Shown here one piece after another: positions 1-8,756 of a DNA stretch of 64,000 nucleotides; position 1 is the stretch's first letter, and the number at the start of each line of letters is the position of its first letter. Under the pieces are notes generated by a model. The model had not been told where the DNA came from, did no database searches, and was given only the letters and a program-made list of their open reading frames with translations. A program made the translations under genes and the position numbers. The stretch spans positions 2,418,001 through 2,482,000 of the forward strand of contig NZ_CP016286.1 of assembly GCF_001679785.1 (NCBI RefSeq), in the 5' to 3' direction. The stretch is from Rhizobium leguminosarum. GTDB taxonomy: Bacteria > Pseudomonadota > Alphaproteobacteria > Rhizobiales > Rhizobiaceae.

Positions 1-397
1 CATAGGCCTCCTGAAAATTGAATTACCGATGTGGCTGCTCGCCCTCGCCTATGCGCTGGTCGGCTGGAGCATCGGCCTTCGTTTCACCCGCTCGATTCTC
101 AAGCACGTGGCGCGCGCCCTGCCGAGAGTATCGGCCTGTATCGTGCTGCTGATGGCACTCTGCGGCTGCATGGCGGTGGCGCTTCACGTCTTCGCGGGCA
201 TCGATCCGCTGACCGCCTATCTTGCCACCAGCCCCGGCGGCGCCGATTCCGTCGCCATCATCGCCGCCTCCAGCGATGTCGACGTGCCCTTCGTGATGGC
301 GATGCAGACCGGCCGTTTCCTCGTGATCCTGATGATCGGCCCGATGCTCGCCCGCTTCATCGCACGCCGTTCCGGCCTTGCGGAAAACCCCGTCTAG
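1..397 (+). CDS. AbrB-family membrane protein, 3' part only
   Basis: The reading frame is open from the left edge, so the start lies outside the window and only about 131 C-terminal residues are visible. They are strongly hydrophobic, with segments such as LALAYALVGWSIGL, a CIVLLMALCGCMAVAL helix and a final FLVILMIGPMLARF helix, plus the TSPGGADSVAIIAAS loop. This arrangement is that of the AbrB / 'ammonia monooxygenase' integral membrane family, whose transport role is poorly defined. It sits in the inner membrane. Its last 41 bases overlap the 3' end of the convergent AraC gene. The family call is good; function is unknown. Confidence 0.75.
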   Translation, partial: IGLLKIELPMWLLALAYALVGWSIGLRFTRSILKHVARALPRVSACIVLLMALCGCMAVALHVFAGIDPLTAYLATSPGGADSVAIIAASSDVDVPFVMAMQTGRFLVILMIGPMLARFIARRSGLAENPV

Positions 398-1268
398 TGC
401 CCTGCTTGGGGTTGTGCGCGAGTGCTGCCCATTGGCCGGGCGTCATGCCGTAGGCCTTCTTGAAATGGCGGTTGAGATGGCTCTGGTCGGCAAAGCCGGT
501 CGCCGCCGCCACATCGGAAATTCCCTCGCCCGCGCCGATCATCGCCCGGGCCCGCTGCAGCCGCCGCATCAGGAGGTAACGATGCGGGCTGGTGGCGAAG
601 GCTGCCCGGAAATGCCGCGCCAGCGCGAAACGATCGAGACCCGTCACCGCCTCAAGCTCGCCGGAATTCACTGCCCGGGTCGCATGTGCCTCGAGATAGT
701 CCCGTGCCGTCCGCGCCTGCCGCCAGGCGACGAGGCCGAGCGGCCGGCGCGGCATGCGCGCATGCCGTGACAGCCCGCCCGTCACCCGCGATACGAAATC
801 GTCGACGAAAAGCTCATCCAGTTCGCGGTCGAGTTCGCTAAGTGCTGCCAGCAGCACGCCTGCTAGCGCCGGATCGCCGATAACGGGTTCATCGACAAAA
901 GGCAGGCCGACGCCATCCGCCTTCAGGCATTCAAGAAGCAGTGATGGCTCCAGATAGAGCATGCGGTATTGAAGCCCATCCTCCGTTCCCGCCCCGCCAT
1001 CGTGCTCCTCATCGGGGTGCAGCACGATCACCTGTCCCGGCAGGCTGAAGCGCCGCTCGCCGCGATAGCGGAAGGTCTGACCCCCCTTCAAAGTCACGCC
1101 GAGTGCATAGGTGTCGTGCCGGTGCGGCTCGAAAGCATCGCCTGAGAACTGCGCCTCGATGCGCTCGATGCCGGGAAAGGCCGGCGCAGCGAGGATGGCG
1201 TTGCCGGATGGTCCCGCGCACAAACGTTCAAGACCTTCGAAGACCTGCGGATGTAAGTCCTGGTTCAA
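357..1268 (-). CDS. AraC-family transcriptional regulator
   Basis: Cytoplasmic DNA-binding regulator of about 303 residues. The N-terminal half is a cupin-type sensor domain (PHRHDTYALGVTLKGG, then PGQVIVLHPDEEHDG). The C-terminal 100 residues hold the two AraC helix-turn-helix units (LDRFALARHFRAAF; GFADQSHLNRHFKKAYGMTP). No ATG or GTG gives a sensible start: an ATG at 1415 would run 117 bases into the divergent gene. I chose the TTG at 1268, preceded by GGAG about 11 bases upstream. Divergent transcription from the DUF2000 gene suggests it controls that gene (inference). The 3' end overlaps the convergent AbrB-like gene. Confidence 0.8.
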   Translation of the reverse strand: MNQDLHPQVFEGLERLCAGPSGNAILAAPAFPGIERIEAQFSGDAFEPHRHDTYALGVTLKGGQTFRYRGERRFSLPGQVIVLHPDEEHDGGAGTEDGLQYRMLYLEPSLLLECLKADGVGLPFVDEPVIGDPALAGVLLAALSELDRELDELFVDDFVSRVTGGLSRHARMPRRPLGLVAWRQARTARDYLEAHATRAVNSGELEAVTGLDRFALARHFRAAFATSPHRYLLMRRLQRARAMIGAGEGISDVAAATGFADQSHLNRHFKKAYGMTPGQWAALAHNPKQGTRRGFPQGRNGVR

Positions 1269-1313
1269 CGCGCCCGATACTCCATAATCCGTAGATAGGT
1301 GAAAGACCGTCCG

Positions 1314-1721
1314 ATGTTTGATACCAAAATTGCCGTCGTCCTGCGAAACAATCTTGGCGGCTGGCAGAAGCTGAACGTCACCGCCTTCCTGATGACGGGC
1401 ATCGCCGGCCGGCATCCCGAGATCATCGGCGAAGCCTACAGGGACCGCGCCGGCAATCTCTACAATCCCCTATCGATCCAGCCGATCATCGTGCTCTCCG
1501 CCGACGAGGCGACGATATCAGCCGTTCACCGCCGCGCGCTGGAGCGCGATATCACCAGCTCGCTGTTTATCGAGGAGATGTTTGCGACCGGCCATGACGC
1601 GGCCAACCGCGCCGTCTTCGCAGAATTTGCGCCCGAAGACGCCAAGGTGGTCGGCATCGCGCTACGCGCCGAAAAGAAGATCGTCGACAAGATCACCAAG
1701 GGCGCAACGATGCAGCACTAA
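1314..1721 (+). CDS. DUF2000 family protein
   Basis: Small soluble protein of 135 residues beginning MFDTKIAVVLRNNL, with PLSIQPIIVLSAD in the middle and an Ala/Glu-rich C-terminal helix; this is the pattern of the DUF2000 family, which has a peptidyl-tRNA hydrolase II-like fold but no established function. An in-frame GTG at 1299 would add five residues; the ATG at 1314 is preferred because the family starts at this Met and GGTGAAAG precedes it. The gene is divergent from an AraC regulator, a pairing commonly seen for this family, so co-regulation is likely. A GC-rich hairpin follows the stop. Confidence 0.75.
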   Translation: MFDTKIAVVLRNNLGGWQKLNVTAFLMTGIAGRHPEIIGEAYRDRAGNLYNPLSIQPIIVLSADEATISAVHRRALERDITSSLFIEEMFATGHDAANRAVFAEFAPEDAKVVGIALRAEKKIVDKITKGATMQH

Positions 1722-1727
1722 CAGAAA

Positions 1728-1748
1728 CGGCCGGGCTGAGCCCGGCCG
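1728..1748. terminator. GC-rich hairpin between convergent genes
   Basis: Nine-base perfect arms CGGCCGGGC / GCCCGGCCG with a three-base loop, lying in the 50-bp gap between the DUF2000 gene and the convergent OmpA-family gene. Only a short T run follows on either strand, so it may act as a bidirectional but weak intrinsic terminator. Confidence 0.5.
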
Positions 1749-1771
1749 ATTTCAAAGGCAGTAAATACGGT

Positions 1772-2437
1772 TCAGCCCTGCGTGATCGGCGCGATCTGGA
1801 TCTCGACGCGGCGGTTCTGCGCGCGGCCGGCCTCGCTCGCGTTGGAGGCAACGGGCTGCGACGGGCCGAAGCCGACGGCGGAGACGCGGCGCTGGTCGAT
1901 GCCCTGGCCGCCGAGATAATCGGCAACCGAAAGTGCGCGGCGCTGCGACAGGTCCTGATTGTGCTGCAGGCTGCCGGTCGAATCCGTATGGCCGTTGACG
2001 TCGATCAGCGTGCGGTTGAACTTGCGCAACACGATCGCCACCGAATTCAGCGTCGGATAGAAGCCCGGCTTCACCGCGTCTTGATCGACGTCGAAGGTGA
2101 TGTTCGACGGCATGTTGAGGATGATGTTGTCGCCGTTGCGGGTCACCGAAATGCCGGTACCTTCGAGCTGGGCGCGAAGCTCGGATTCTTGCTGGTCCAT
2201 GTAATTGCCGATCGCACCGCCGGCGAGGGCGCCGACGCCTGCGCCGATCAGCGCCGCATTGCGCTTACCGTGGCCGCCGCCGCCGACAGCCACGCCGACG
2301 AGAGCGCCGCCGAGGGCGCCAAGCGCCGCGCCGCCGGCTGTGTTGGAAACCTTCTGTTCACCGGTATAGGGATCGGTCGTCGTGCAGGCGCTGAGATAGC
2401 TTGCGGCAATAGCGAGAAGTATGAATTTTTTGATCAT
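1772..2437 (-). CDS. OmpA-family outer membrane lipoprotein with glycine zipper
   Basis: 221 residues. The signal peptide ends in lipobox LSAC, so Cys18 should be lipidated. Residues about 30-80 form a glycine-zipper region (GGAALGALGGALVGVAVGG, GAGVGALAGGAIGNYMD). The C-terminal 110 residues form an OmpA-like peptidoglycan-binding domain (NITFDVDQDAVKP; VNGHTDSTGS; LSQRRALSVADYL; NRRVEI). This architecture is that of YiaD-type proteins, which link the outer membrane to peptidoglycan. I start at MIKKF because it begins the lipoprotein signal; the frame remains open upstream to 2605 without a signal-like sequence. Monocistronic, with a long repeat-containing upstream region. Confidence 0.88.
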   Translation of the reverse strand: MIKKFILLAIAASYLSACTTTDPYTGEQKVSNTAGGAALGALGGALVGVAVGGGGHGKRNAALIGAGVGALAGGAIGNYMDQQESELRAQLEGTGISVTRNGDNIILNMPSNITFDVDQDAVKPGFYPTLNSVAIVLRKFNRTLIDVNGHTDSTGSLQHNQDLSQRRALSVADYLGGQGIDQRRVSAVGFGPSQPVASNASEAGRAQNRRVEIQIAPITQG

Positions 2438-2719
2438 GGACAGGACGGTCTCCGTTCGACTGATGCGAGCAAATGGCAAGGATTGCGGCAAGAAAATGAA
2501 GATGTTCTCCTGATAGGGCAAATTCGGACGTCGAAACACAGCCATGTTGCGGGAATGCGCTGATATCACCAGTTTTAGCGGATGACCGCTCCGTGCGCGC
2601 CCCATAGGTATAAGGCGTGCCTGCCGTTGCGGTTTTCAGGCCGATGGTGCCGTTCATTACGATTGCCGTCATCGACTGACGTCTCCATAGCGCGTGTTGG
2701 AGCGCCCACTTCTCCTCCC

Positions 2720-2853
2720 TCATTCCTGTGCTCGTCACAGGAATCCAGCCACCGCGCGTCCGCGCGGTGAATGACTCAATGCGGCGATTGAAAGAGTCTA
2801 TCGCGCCCAAGGACTTGGGCGCACTGGAATCCTGTGACGAGCACAGGAATGAG
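2720..2853. repeat. Mosaic palindromic element, copy 1 (RIME-like)
   Basis: Outer arms ATTCCTGTGCTCGTCACAGG (from 2722) and CCTGTGACGAGCACAGGAAT (to 2850) are inverted. Inside are hairpins ACCGCGCG..CGCGCGGT (2751-2768) and GCGCCCAA..TTGGGCGC (2803-2822). The same modules occur in inverted order at 25351-25476. The structure resembles the Rhizobium-specific intergenic mosaic elements, a known class; exact membership was not checked. It fills most of the 435-bp gap between the OmpA-like gene and flagellin; nothing else is seen in that gap. Confidence 0.8.
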
Positions 2854-2872
2854 AGAAAGTGGGGTCGCCCTC

Positions 2873-3871
2873 TTAGAAGTTCTGGAAGAGCTGCCGCATC
2901 GTGTCATAAGTCGCGTTGGCGATGTTCAGCGACTGCAGGCCGAGCTGCTGTTGCGTCTGTAACGCCCGCAGCCTGCTCGACTCCTCCTCCATGTCGGCAT
3001 CGACAAGCCGGCCGATGCCGGCGGTGATGTTGTCGTGCAGTTTCGTGGCGAAGTCGTTCTGCAGGTTGATGCGCTTTTCCAGCGCGCCGAAGGCCGAACC
3101 GACCGTCGTCAGCTGCGTCAGCGCGGCATCGACGACGCTGATCATCTGGCCGATCTGGCCCTGCGTCGTGCTTGATGTCACCGAGATCACCACCTGCCCG
3201 GTGGTGGTGCCGTTCTTGCTCGTCATCAGCACGTAATTTTGCGCAGCACCGAGTTCGGTGGCGAAATAGGCCGATGTCAGCACCCCGTATTCGCCGGAAC
3301 CGGTGGCACGGTCGTCGATCAGGTAGCGCGCGTCCTTGGAGGTCGTCGCCCCGACGGGCGTGTTGTCGATATGGTAGCTCAGCATGCCGATCGAGATCGT
3401 GCCGTCGGCGTTGCGGATGAACGAGGCCGGGATCTGGCGCGGCTGCGTCGGCGTCGCATCATTGGTGAGGACCACCCAATTGTCGCTGTTGAAGGTCGCC
3501 GATTCCGAAACGCTGCGCAGTTGCTCCTGCAGCTGTTTGATCTCTTCGTTGATCTTGTTCTTGTCGATGCCGTCCTCGGTTGCGGCAACCAGCTTTGCCT
3601 TGATTTCGGAGACGACGTCGATGACGCTCTGAACGCCGGTATAGGCCGTTCCCATCGTCGCCGCGGCCATGCCGAGCGCATCCTGGATTGCCGAAACCGC
3701 TTTATTGTCGGTCCGCGCGGTGGTGGCGATCGACCAGTAGACGGCGTTGTCGCTGGCTTTTGCGACACGCATACCCGTCGTGATGTGGTTTTGCGTGACC
3801 GTCATATTCCGATTGATATCGCGCAGCACATAAAGCGCCGCATCCACGGAGACGCGCTGATAAATACTCAC
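2873..3871 (-). CDS. Flagellin, stand-alone
   Basis: 332-residue flagellar filament subunit, secreted through the flagellar type III apparatus. The conserved N-terminal D0/D1 region is present (INRNMTVTQNHITTGMRVAK, ASDNAVYWSIATTARTD) and so is the C-terminal D0/D1 region (NLQNDFATKLHDNITAGIGR, LVDADMEEESSRL, LNIANATYDTMRQLFQNF). The start is a GTG at 3871 (VSIYQRVSVDAALYVLRD), which aligns with the usual flagellin N-terminus and has GGAG about 10 bases upstream; an ATG at 3973 would add an implausible extension. No other motility gene adjoins it. R. leguminosarum is known to carry extra flagellin genes outside the fla cluster; which one this is cannot be said from sequence alone. Confidence 0.9.
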   Translation of the reverse strand: MSIYQRVSVDAALYVLRDINRNMTVTQNHITTGMRVAKASDNAVYWSIATTARTDNKAVSAIQDALGMAAATMGTAYTGVQSVIDVVSEIKAKLVAATEDGIDKNKINEEIKQLQEQLRSVSESATFNSDNWVVLTNDATPTQPRQIPASFIRNADGTISIGMLSYHIDNTPVGATTSKDARYLIDDRATGSGEYGVLTSAYFATELGAAQNYVLMTSKNGTTTGQVVISVTSSTTQGQIGQMISVVDAALTQLTTVGSAFGALEKRINLQNDFATKLHDNITAGIGRLVDADMEEESSRLRALQTQQQLGLQSLNIANATYDTMRQLFQNF

Positions 3872-4144
3872 GGGACTAAACTCCAAAACACAACAGACGC
3901 AAACTGAACTAAAAATGAACCGTGCCGCACGGACATTCATGTCCGGGGTCGCTGAAACTCCAGCGCATCGCAACCTTCAAGAAACGAAGAAGACCAGTCG
4001 GTTACTGGTCACAATCATTGCCGTTTATGCTTAACAAACGACTAAACTTCAGAAGTAATTTAGCTAATTTTGCAAGGTTTCAGACACCATAAGAAACGCA
4101 GCCGGACGAGGTTGGCCGGCAGCGTTTCGCAGTCGGATAAAACC

Positions 4145-7100
4145 TCATTCGGCGGCCTGCAGCTGCTCGTCATCGGGTGCGGCGCGTGGCCGTGTGGCGA
4201 CCGACATCTCTTCGTGCAGGCGCGCTTCCTCGTGGGCGTGCGGCTTGGCGAAGCGGGCAAGCAGCAGATAGGCGACCGGCGTGATGAACAGCGTCACCAG
4301 CGTCGCGAAACCGAGACCGCCGACGATCACCCAGCCGAGCGCAATACGTGCTTCGGCGCCAGCCCCATGGGCAAAGACCAGCGGCACGCCGCCGAGGATG
4401 GTGGCGATCATCGTCATCATCACGGGACGAAGGCGCAGCGCGCAGGCCTTCTCGATAGAGGACCGCACATCCTCGCCCCGGTCACGCAGCTGATTGGCGA
4501 ATTCGACGATCAGGATACCGTTCTTCGCCATGACGCCGACGAGCAGCACCAGGCCGATCTGGCTGTAGATGTTGAGGCTGGAGCCGGTGATAACAAGTGC
4601 GAAGACGGCGCAGGCAAGACCAAGCGGCACCGTCGACATGATGATCAGCGAGGACAGTACGCTTTCGAACTGCGCGGCCAGCACCAGGAAGATGATGACG
4701 ATGGCGAAGCCGAAGGTCAGCGCCATGCCGCTCGAATTCTCTTCGAGCGTCGCCGCCTCGGCCAGTGGCAGCAGGCGGGAGCCTGGCGGCAGCAGCGGCT
4801 CTGCGAGCGCAGTCACTTGGCTGACGGCATCGCCGAGCGACATGCCGTTCCTGAGACCGGCGGTGATCGCGACGGAGGCGAGCTGCTGCTCACGGTTGAG
4901 CTGCGGCGCGACCGAACCTTCCTTCATCGTGGCGATGACCGACATCGGCACGATCTTGCCGTCGCCGGTTTTCAGGAACACGTTCTCGAGGTCGGTCGGA
5001 TCGTCGATCGGCCGCGTCGTCGAGGTCAGAAGCACGGGATAGGATTCGCCGTCGACGAAGACGTCGACCACCGAGCGCCCTTCGAGCAGCGATTGGATTG
5101 CCGTCGAAAGCCCGGTTATGTCGATGCCGAGATCCGAGGCGCGCTCGCGATCGATCGCCACCGATACCTGCGCCTGGCTGGGCTCGTTGGTCAGGCGCGG
5201 CGTATCATACTGGCCGGTGGCCTCGAGCGACTGAACCAGCTTGGCGGCCGCCGCCGTCAGCGCCTCGTGATCATTGCCGATCAGCGCCATCTGCAGACCA
5301 CTGCCGGCGCCGCGGATGCGAAGGCTGTTCGAGGAAATAGCATTGCCGCGCAGGGCCGGCACCCTGGAGGCTGCCTGGTTGATATCGCCGACGATCTCCG
5401 TCTGCGTCCTGTCACGCTCTCCCCAGGGGGCGAGCGTCAGCACCATGAAGCCGCTGTTCAGCGAACCGCCCTGGCCGGAGATCGAGAAGATATTGCGGAT
5501 GTCGCCGCTGTCGACCAGCGGCTGCAGATATTCCTCGACGAGTTGCATCTTGTCGCGGGTATATTCGAGGCTCGATCCCTGCGGCGTCGTCAGCCGCATC
5601 ATCACCAGAGACCGGTCCTCTTCGGGCGTCAGCTCGCTCTTCACCGTCGAGAAAGCGACGAGCGCCGCGCCGGCAAAGATCACCGAGAACAGGATGACGA
5701 CGAAGGGCGCATTGAGGCAGCCGTGCAGCGCCCATTTGTAGAGATCGGCGAGCGCCCCGCCGAAGCGGCCGAGCGCGCCGTGATCTTCGAGCATCGGCTT
5801 GGTCAGCATGCGCGAGGCGAGCATCGGACACAGCGTCAGCGCCACGATCGACGACAGCCCGACCGAGAAGGCGAGCACGAAGCCGAATTCGCGGAAGAGG
5901 CCACCGACCTGTCCCGGCAAGAATGAGAGCGGAATGAACACCGCCGCCAGCGTCGCCGTCGTGGCGATGACGGCGAAGAACACCTCGCGCGTTCCGAGCA
6001 CGGCGGCAGCGCGCGGCCCCATGCCTTCGGAGCGCCGGCGTACGATATTTTCGAGCACCACGATCGCATCGTCGACGACGAGGCCGGTCGCCAGCACGAT
6101 CGCGAGGAGCGTCAGGATGTTGATCGAGAAGCCGACCATGTAGATCGCCGCCAGCGTGCCGATCAGCGCCACCGGCATGCTGACCGCCGGGATCAGTGTC
6201 GCCCGCCAGTCGCGCAGGAAGAGGTAGATGACGGCGGTGACGATGACGGCGGCGAGCACCAGCGCCAGCACCACCTCGTGGATCGCACCCTGGATGAAGA
6301 CGGCGTCGTCGCTGGTGATGGCGATCGTCGTGCCCTCGGGCAGCGTCTTCGACAGCTGGTCGACGGCGGCCTTGATGCCGGTCGATATGTTCAGCGTATT
6401 CGATTGCGCCTGGCGGATGATGCCGAGACCGATGCCCGGCTTGCCGTTGGAGCGCAGCGCCGTTTCGCCGTCGCGTGGTCCAAGCATCACGGTCGCGACG
6501 TCGCCGAGCCTGACGCGGTCCTGCAAGATGACGTTGGAAAAATCCGCCGGGGTCTGCAGGTTGGCGGTGGCGCGCACCACGATGTCCTGCGTATTGCTCT
6601 TCAGCGAGCCGGCCGGCACGTCGAGTGCGGCATTGTCGAGTGCCTTCGTCAGGTCACCGATGGTCAGCCCGCGGCTGGCAAGAGCCCCCTGGTCGACATC
6701 GACGCGGAAGACCTTCTCCTGGTCGCCATATTCCTCGACGTCGGCAACCCCGTCGACGGATGCGAGGCGATCGATCACCTCGTTTTCGACGAGCTGGGTC
6801 AGATCGTCCATGTTGAGATTGGTGGAGGTGACGGCAAGGCGCATGATCGCCGAGGAATCCGAATCCGCCTTGACGATCTGCGGCGCATCCGCTTCGTCGG
6901 GCAGGTTCTGGGTGATGCGGCCAATCGCGTCGCGCACGTCGTTGGCGGCGACCGAGAGATCGATCGCATCCGAGAATTCCAGCGTCACCCGACTCTGACC
7001 GAAGGACGAGGTCGACGAAATCGATTTCAGGCCGCTGACGCGCGCGACCGCCCCCTCGATCACCTTGGTTAGTTCCTGGTCAATCGTCTGCGGCGATGCA

Positions 7101-7300
7101 CCGTCGAAGGTGGTGCGCACGGTGACGACGGGACGGTCGACATCGGGCAGTTCGCGCACCTCAACGCCGACATAGGCGGCAAGGCCGGCAACGACCATCA
7201 GCGTGTTGAAGACCAGCGCCAGGATCGGCCGGCGAACGAAAAGTGCAGTGAAGCTCTGCTTGCCCGACGCCCTGTCCTGATGAATCTCGGTCACGTTCAT
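4145..7300 (-). CDS. RND efflux pump inner-membrane transporter (AcrB/MexB type)
   Basis: 1051 residues, the usual length for hydrophobe/amphiphile efflux RND pumps. TM1 follows VRRPILALVFNTLMVVAGL; a large periplasmic loop follows; TM4 has the proton-relay pair in GLVVDDAIVVLENI at about residue 410-420; the C-terminal membrane half includes LNIYSQIGLVLLVGVMAKNG. It would export toxic compounds by proton antiport as a trimer with the membrane fusion protein encoded directly upstream and an outer membrane channel not present here. The ATG at 7300 starts just before TM1. If the upstream gene is read with one extra G, its stop overlaps this start as ATGA, indicating translational coupling. Confidence 0.92.
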   Translation of the reverse strand: MNVTEIHQDRASGKQSFTALFVRRPILALVFNTLMVVAGLAAYVGVEVRELPDVDRPVVTVRTTFDGASPQTIDQELTKVIEGAVARVSGLKSISSTSSFGQSRVTLEFSDAIDLSVAANDVRDAIGRITQNLPDEADAPQIVKADSDSSAIMRLAVTSTNLNMDDLTQLVENEVIDRLASVDGVADVEEYGDQEKVFRVDVDQGALASRGLTIGDLTKALDNAALDVPAGSLKSNTQDIVVRATANLQTPADFSNVILQDRVRLGDVATVMLGPRDGETALRSNGKPGIGLGIIRQAQSNTLNISTGIKAAVDQLSKTLPEGTTIAITSDDAVFIQGAIHEVVLALVLAAVIVTAVIYLFLRDWRATLIPAVSMPVALIGTLAAIYMVGFSINILTLLAIVLATGLVVDDAIVVLENIVRRRSEGMGPRAAAVLGTREVFFAVIATTATLAAVFIPLSFLPGQVGGLFREFGFVLAFSVGLSSIVALTLCPMLASRMLTKPMLEDHGALGRFGGALADLYKWALHGCLNAPFVVILFSVIFAGAALVAFSTVKSELTPEEDRSLVMMRLTTPQGSSLEYTRDKMQLVEEYLQPLVDSGDIRNIFSISGQGGSLNSGFMVLTLAPWGERDRTQTEIVGDINQAASRVPALRGNAISSNSLRIRGAGSGLQMALIGNDHEALTAAAAKLVQSLEATGQYDTPRLTNEPSQAQVSVAIDRERASDLGIDITGLSTAIQSLLEGRSVVDVFVDGESYPVLLTSTTRPIDDPTDLENVFLKTGDGKIVPMSVIATMKEGSVAPQLNREQQLASVAITAGLRNGMSLGDAVSQVTALAEPLLPPGSRLLPLAEAATLEENSSGMALTFGFAIVIIFLVLAAQFESVLSSLIIMSTVPLGLACAVFALVITGSSLNIYSQIGLVLLVGVMAKNGILIVEFANQLRDRGEDVRSSIEKACALRLRPVMMTMIATILGGVPLVFAHGAGAEARIALGWVIVGGLGFATLVTLFITPVAYLLLARFAKPHAHEEARLHEEMSVATRPRAAPDDEQLQAAE

Positions 7301-7337
7301 TGCGTGGCGACCTCCGCAGTCGCGGCGACATCGGCGC

Positions 7338-8504
7338 TCACACGCACCGCCCCCCCTCACGCACGCGCTGCAGTCCCTGTGTGACGATCACGTCGCCATC
7401 CTTGAGATCGGCTTTGACCAGCACGAAATCCGGGTTCCGCTGCACGATGCTGACCCGCACCTTATGCGACTTGTCGTCGTTGACCTGCCAGACGAAGGAG
7501 CCCTGCGAATCCCACTGCACAGCGACCGGGTCGACAGCCGGATATTTATCGCCGGGGAATTTCATGCTGACGCTGAAGGACATGCCGGCGCGCAACTCGT
7601 CGGAACTGTTGTCGATCCTGGCGCGCAGGCGAAGCGTGCGGCTTGCCGCGTCGATGCGGTTGTCGACGGCTTCGACCACACCGGAAAACACCTGTCCCGG
7701 CCGTGCCACCGACATCGCCTCGACCGGCTGGCCGACCGACACCGTATTGGCGAAGCGCTCCGGCACCCAATAATCGACGAGGATTTCCGAACGGTCGTCG
7801 AGCGTGACGATCGGGATGCTCGTCGTGACGTTGTCGCCGATATTGACCGGCACAATGCCGACGATGCCGTCGATCGGCGCGGTGATATTGCGTCGTGCGA
7901 GATTGAGCTCGGCGGCCTGTAGTTGCAGCCGCGCGCCCTGCTCGGCGATCTCGGAATCGAAGACGTCCATGCGCGACACGCTGGACTTGATGTTGTGATA
8001 GAGATTGGACTTCTCGACGGCGGCCTTGACCGCCACATCAGCCTGGCCGCGGGCGATCACCTGCTCCTCGCTGTCGAGCTTGGCGAGCACCTGGCCGGCC
8101 TTCACCCTGTCGCCCGACTTGATGAGGATTTCGCCGATCGTGCCCGATGCCTGCGGCGTGACCGCGACCGAACGGATCGCATCACCCGTGCCGATGGCGT
8201 TCAGCCGGTCGTTGACGATACCCTGGACGACCGCCTGCGTCGCGACCAGAATGGCGCTGTTGCGCCCGCCGCCATTGCGGCGGTTCCCCTGTCCCTGCCC
8301 CTCACCCCGCTGCTGCCCTTGCGCCCGGGCCGGAGCGTCGGCATCGGCCGTCTCCTCGGCCTTCGGCGCGATCTTGGAAACGATGCTGTCTGGAATACCT
8401 GCATCGCGCATCGTATCGCCGGCACCGGGCACGAAGAAAACCCACGCGGCAAAGCCGGCAATAATGACGATGAGCGAAAGTACAAACTGCTTCCAGAAGG
8501 CCAT
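7338..8504 (-). CDS. RND efflux membrane fusion protein (HlyD/AcrA family), 3' end probably shifted
   Basis: 388 residues: N-terminal membrane anchor (FVLSLIVIIAGFAAWVFFVP), a low-complexity Gly/Gln/Arg stretch, then a lipoyl-like half motif (GTIGEILIKSGDRVKAGQVL), a coiled-coil hairpin, the second half motif (ITAPIDGIVG) and beta-barrel domains. It bridges the inner-membrane pump encoded downstream to an outer-membrane channel. SD-like GGAG precedes the ATG. The present frame ends GLQRVREGGRCV just after a run of seven Gs (7350-7356). With eight Gs the protein would end REGGAVRVSADVAATAEVATQ and its TGA would overlap the pump's ATG. The annotated end is therefore suspect. Confidence 0.88.
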   Translation of the reverse strand: MAFWKQFVLSLIVIIAGFAAWVFFVPGAGDTMRDAGIPDSIVSKIAPKAEETADADAPARAQGQQRGEGQGQGNRRNGGGRNSAILVATQAVVQGIVNDRLNAIGTGDAIRSVAVTPQASGTIGEILIKSGDRVKAGQVLAKLDSEEQVIARGQADVAVKAAVEKSNLYHNIKSSVSRMDVFDSEIAEQGARLQLQAAELNLARRNITAPIDGIVGIVPVNIGDNVTTSIPIVTLDDRSEILVDYWVPERFANTVSVGQPVEAMSVARPGQVFSGVVEAVDNRIDAASRTLRLRARIDNSSDELRAGMSFSVSMKFPGDKYPAVDPVAVQWDSQGSFVWQVNDDKSHKVRVSIVQRNPDFVLVKADLKDGDVIVTQGLQRVREGGRCV

Positions 8505-8756
8505 TCACGTCTCCGGAGGGACTCGAGGTTGGACCAGGGTCGGTCGAAAGAGGCGCTGCGGGATCGAGATTCCCGTCTGATGCGACAATATCGCGCGTTT
8601 ACAGCTTACCGGCAAGCATAAGCAGCCGGCATTACCGATTTGTAATTTCAGCGAAGAATGGAAATAACCCGACCGCTCACTTTTGCTTGAGAAGCACGCG
8701 AATACGTCTTCTCGCCGCTGATCTTTAAGCGACGTGACGCGTCTAACGATGCCTGT

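Noticed and set aside
4070..5926. 618-codon open frame opposite the RND pump
   Set aside because: Arg/His/Gly-rich with no domain; the pump on the other strand is full length and conserved.
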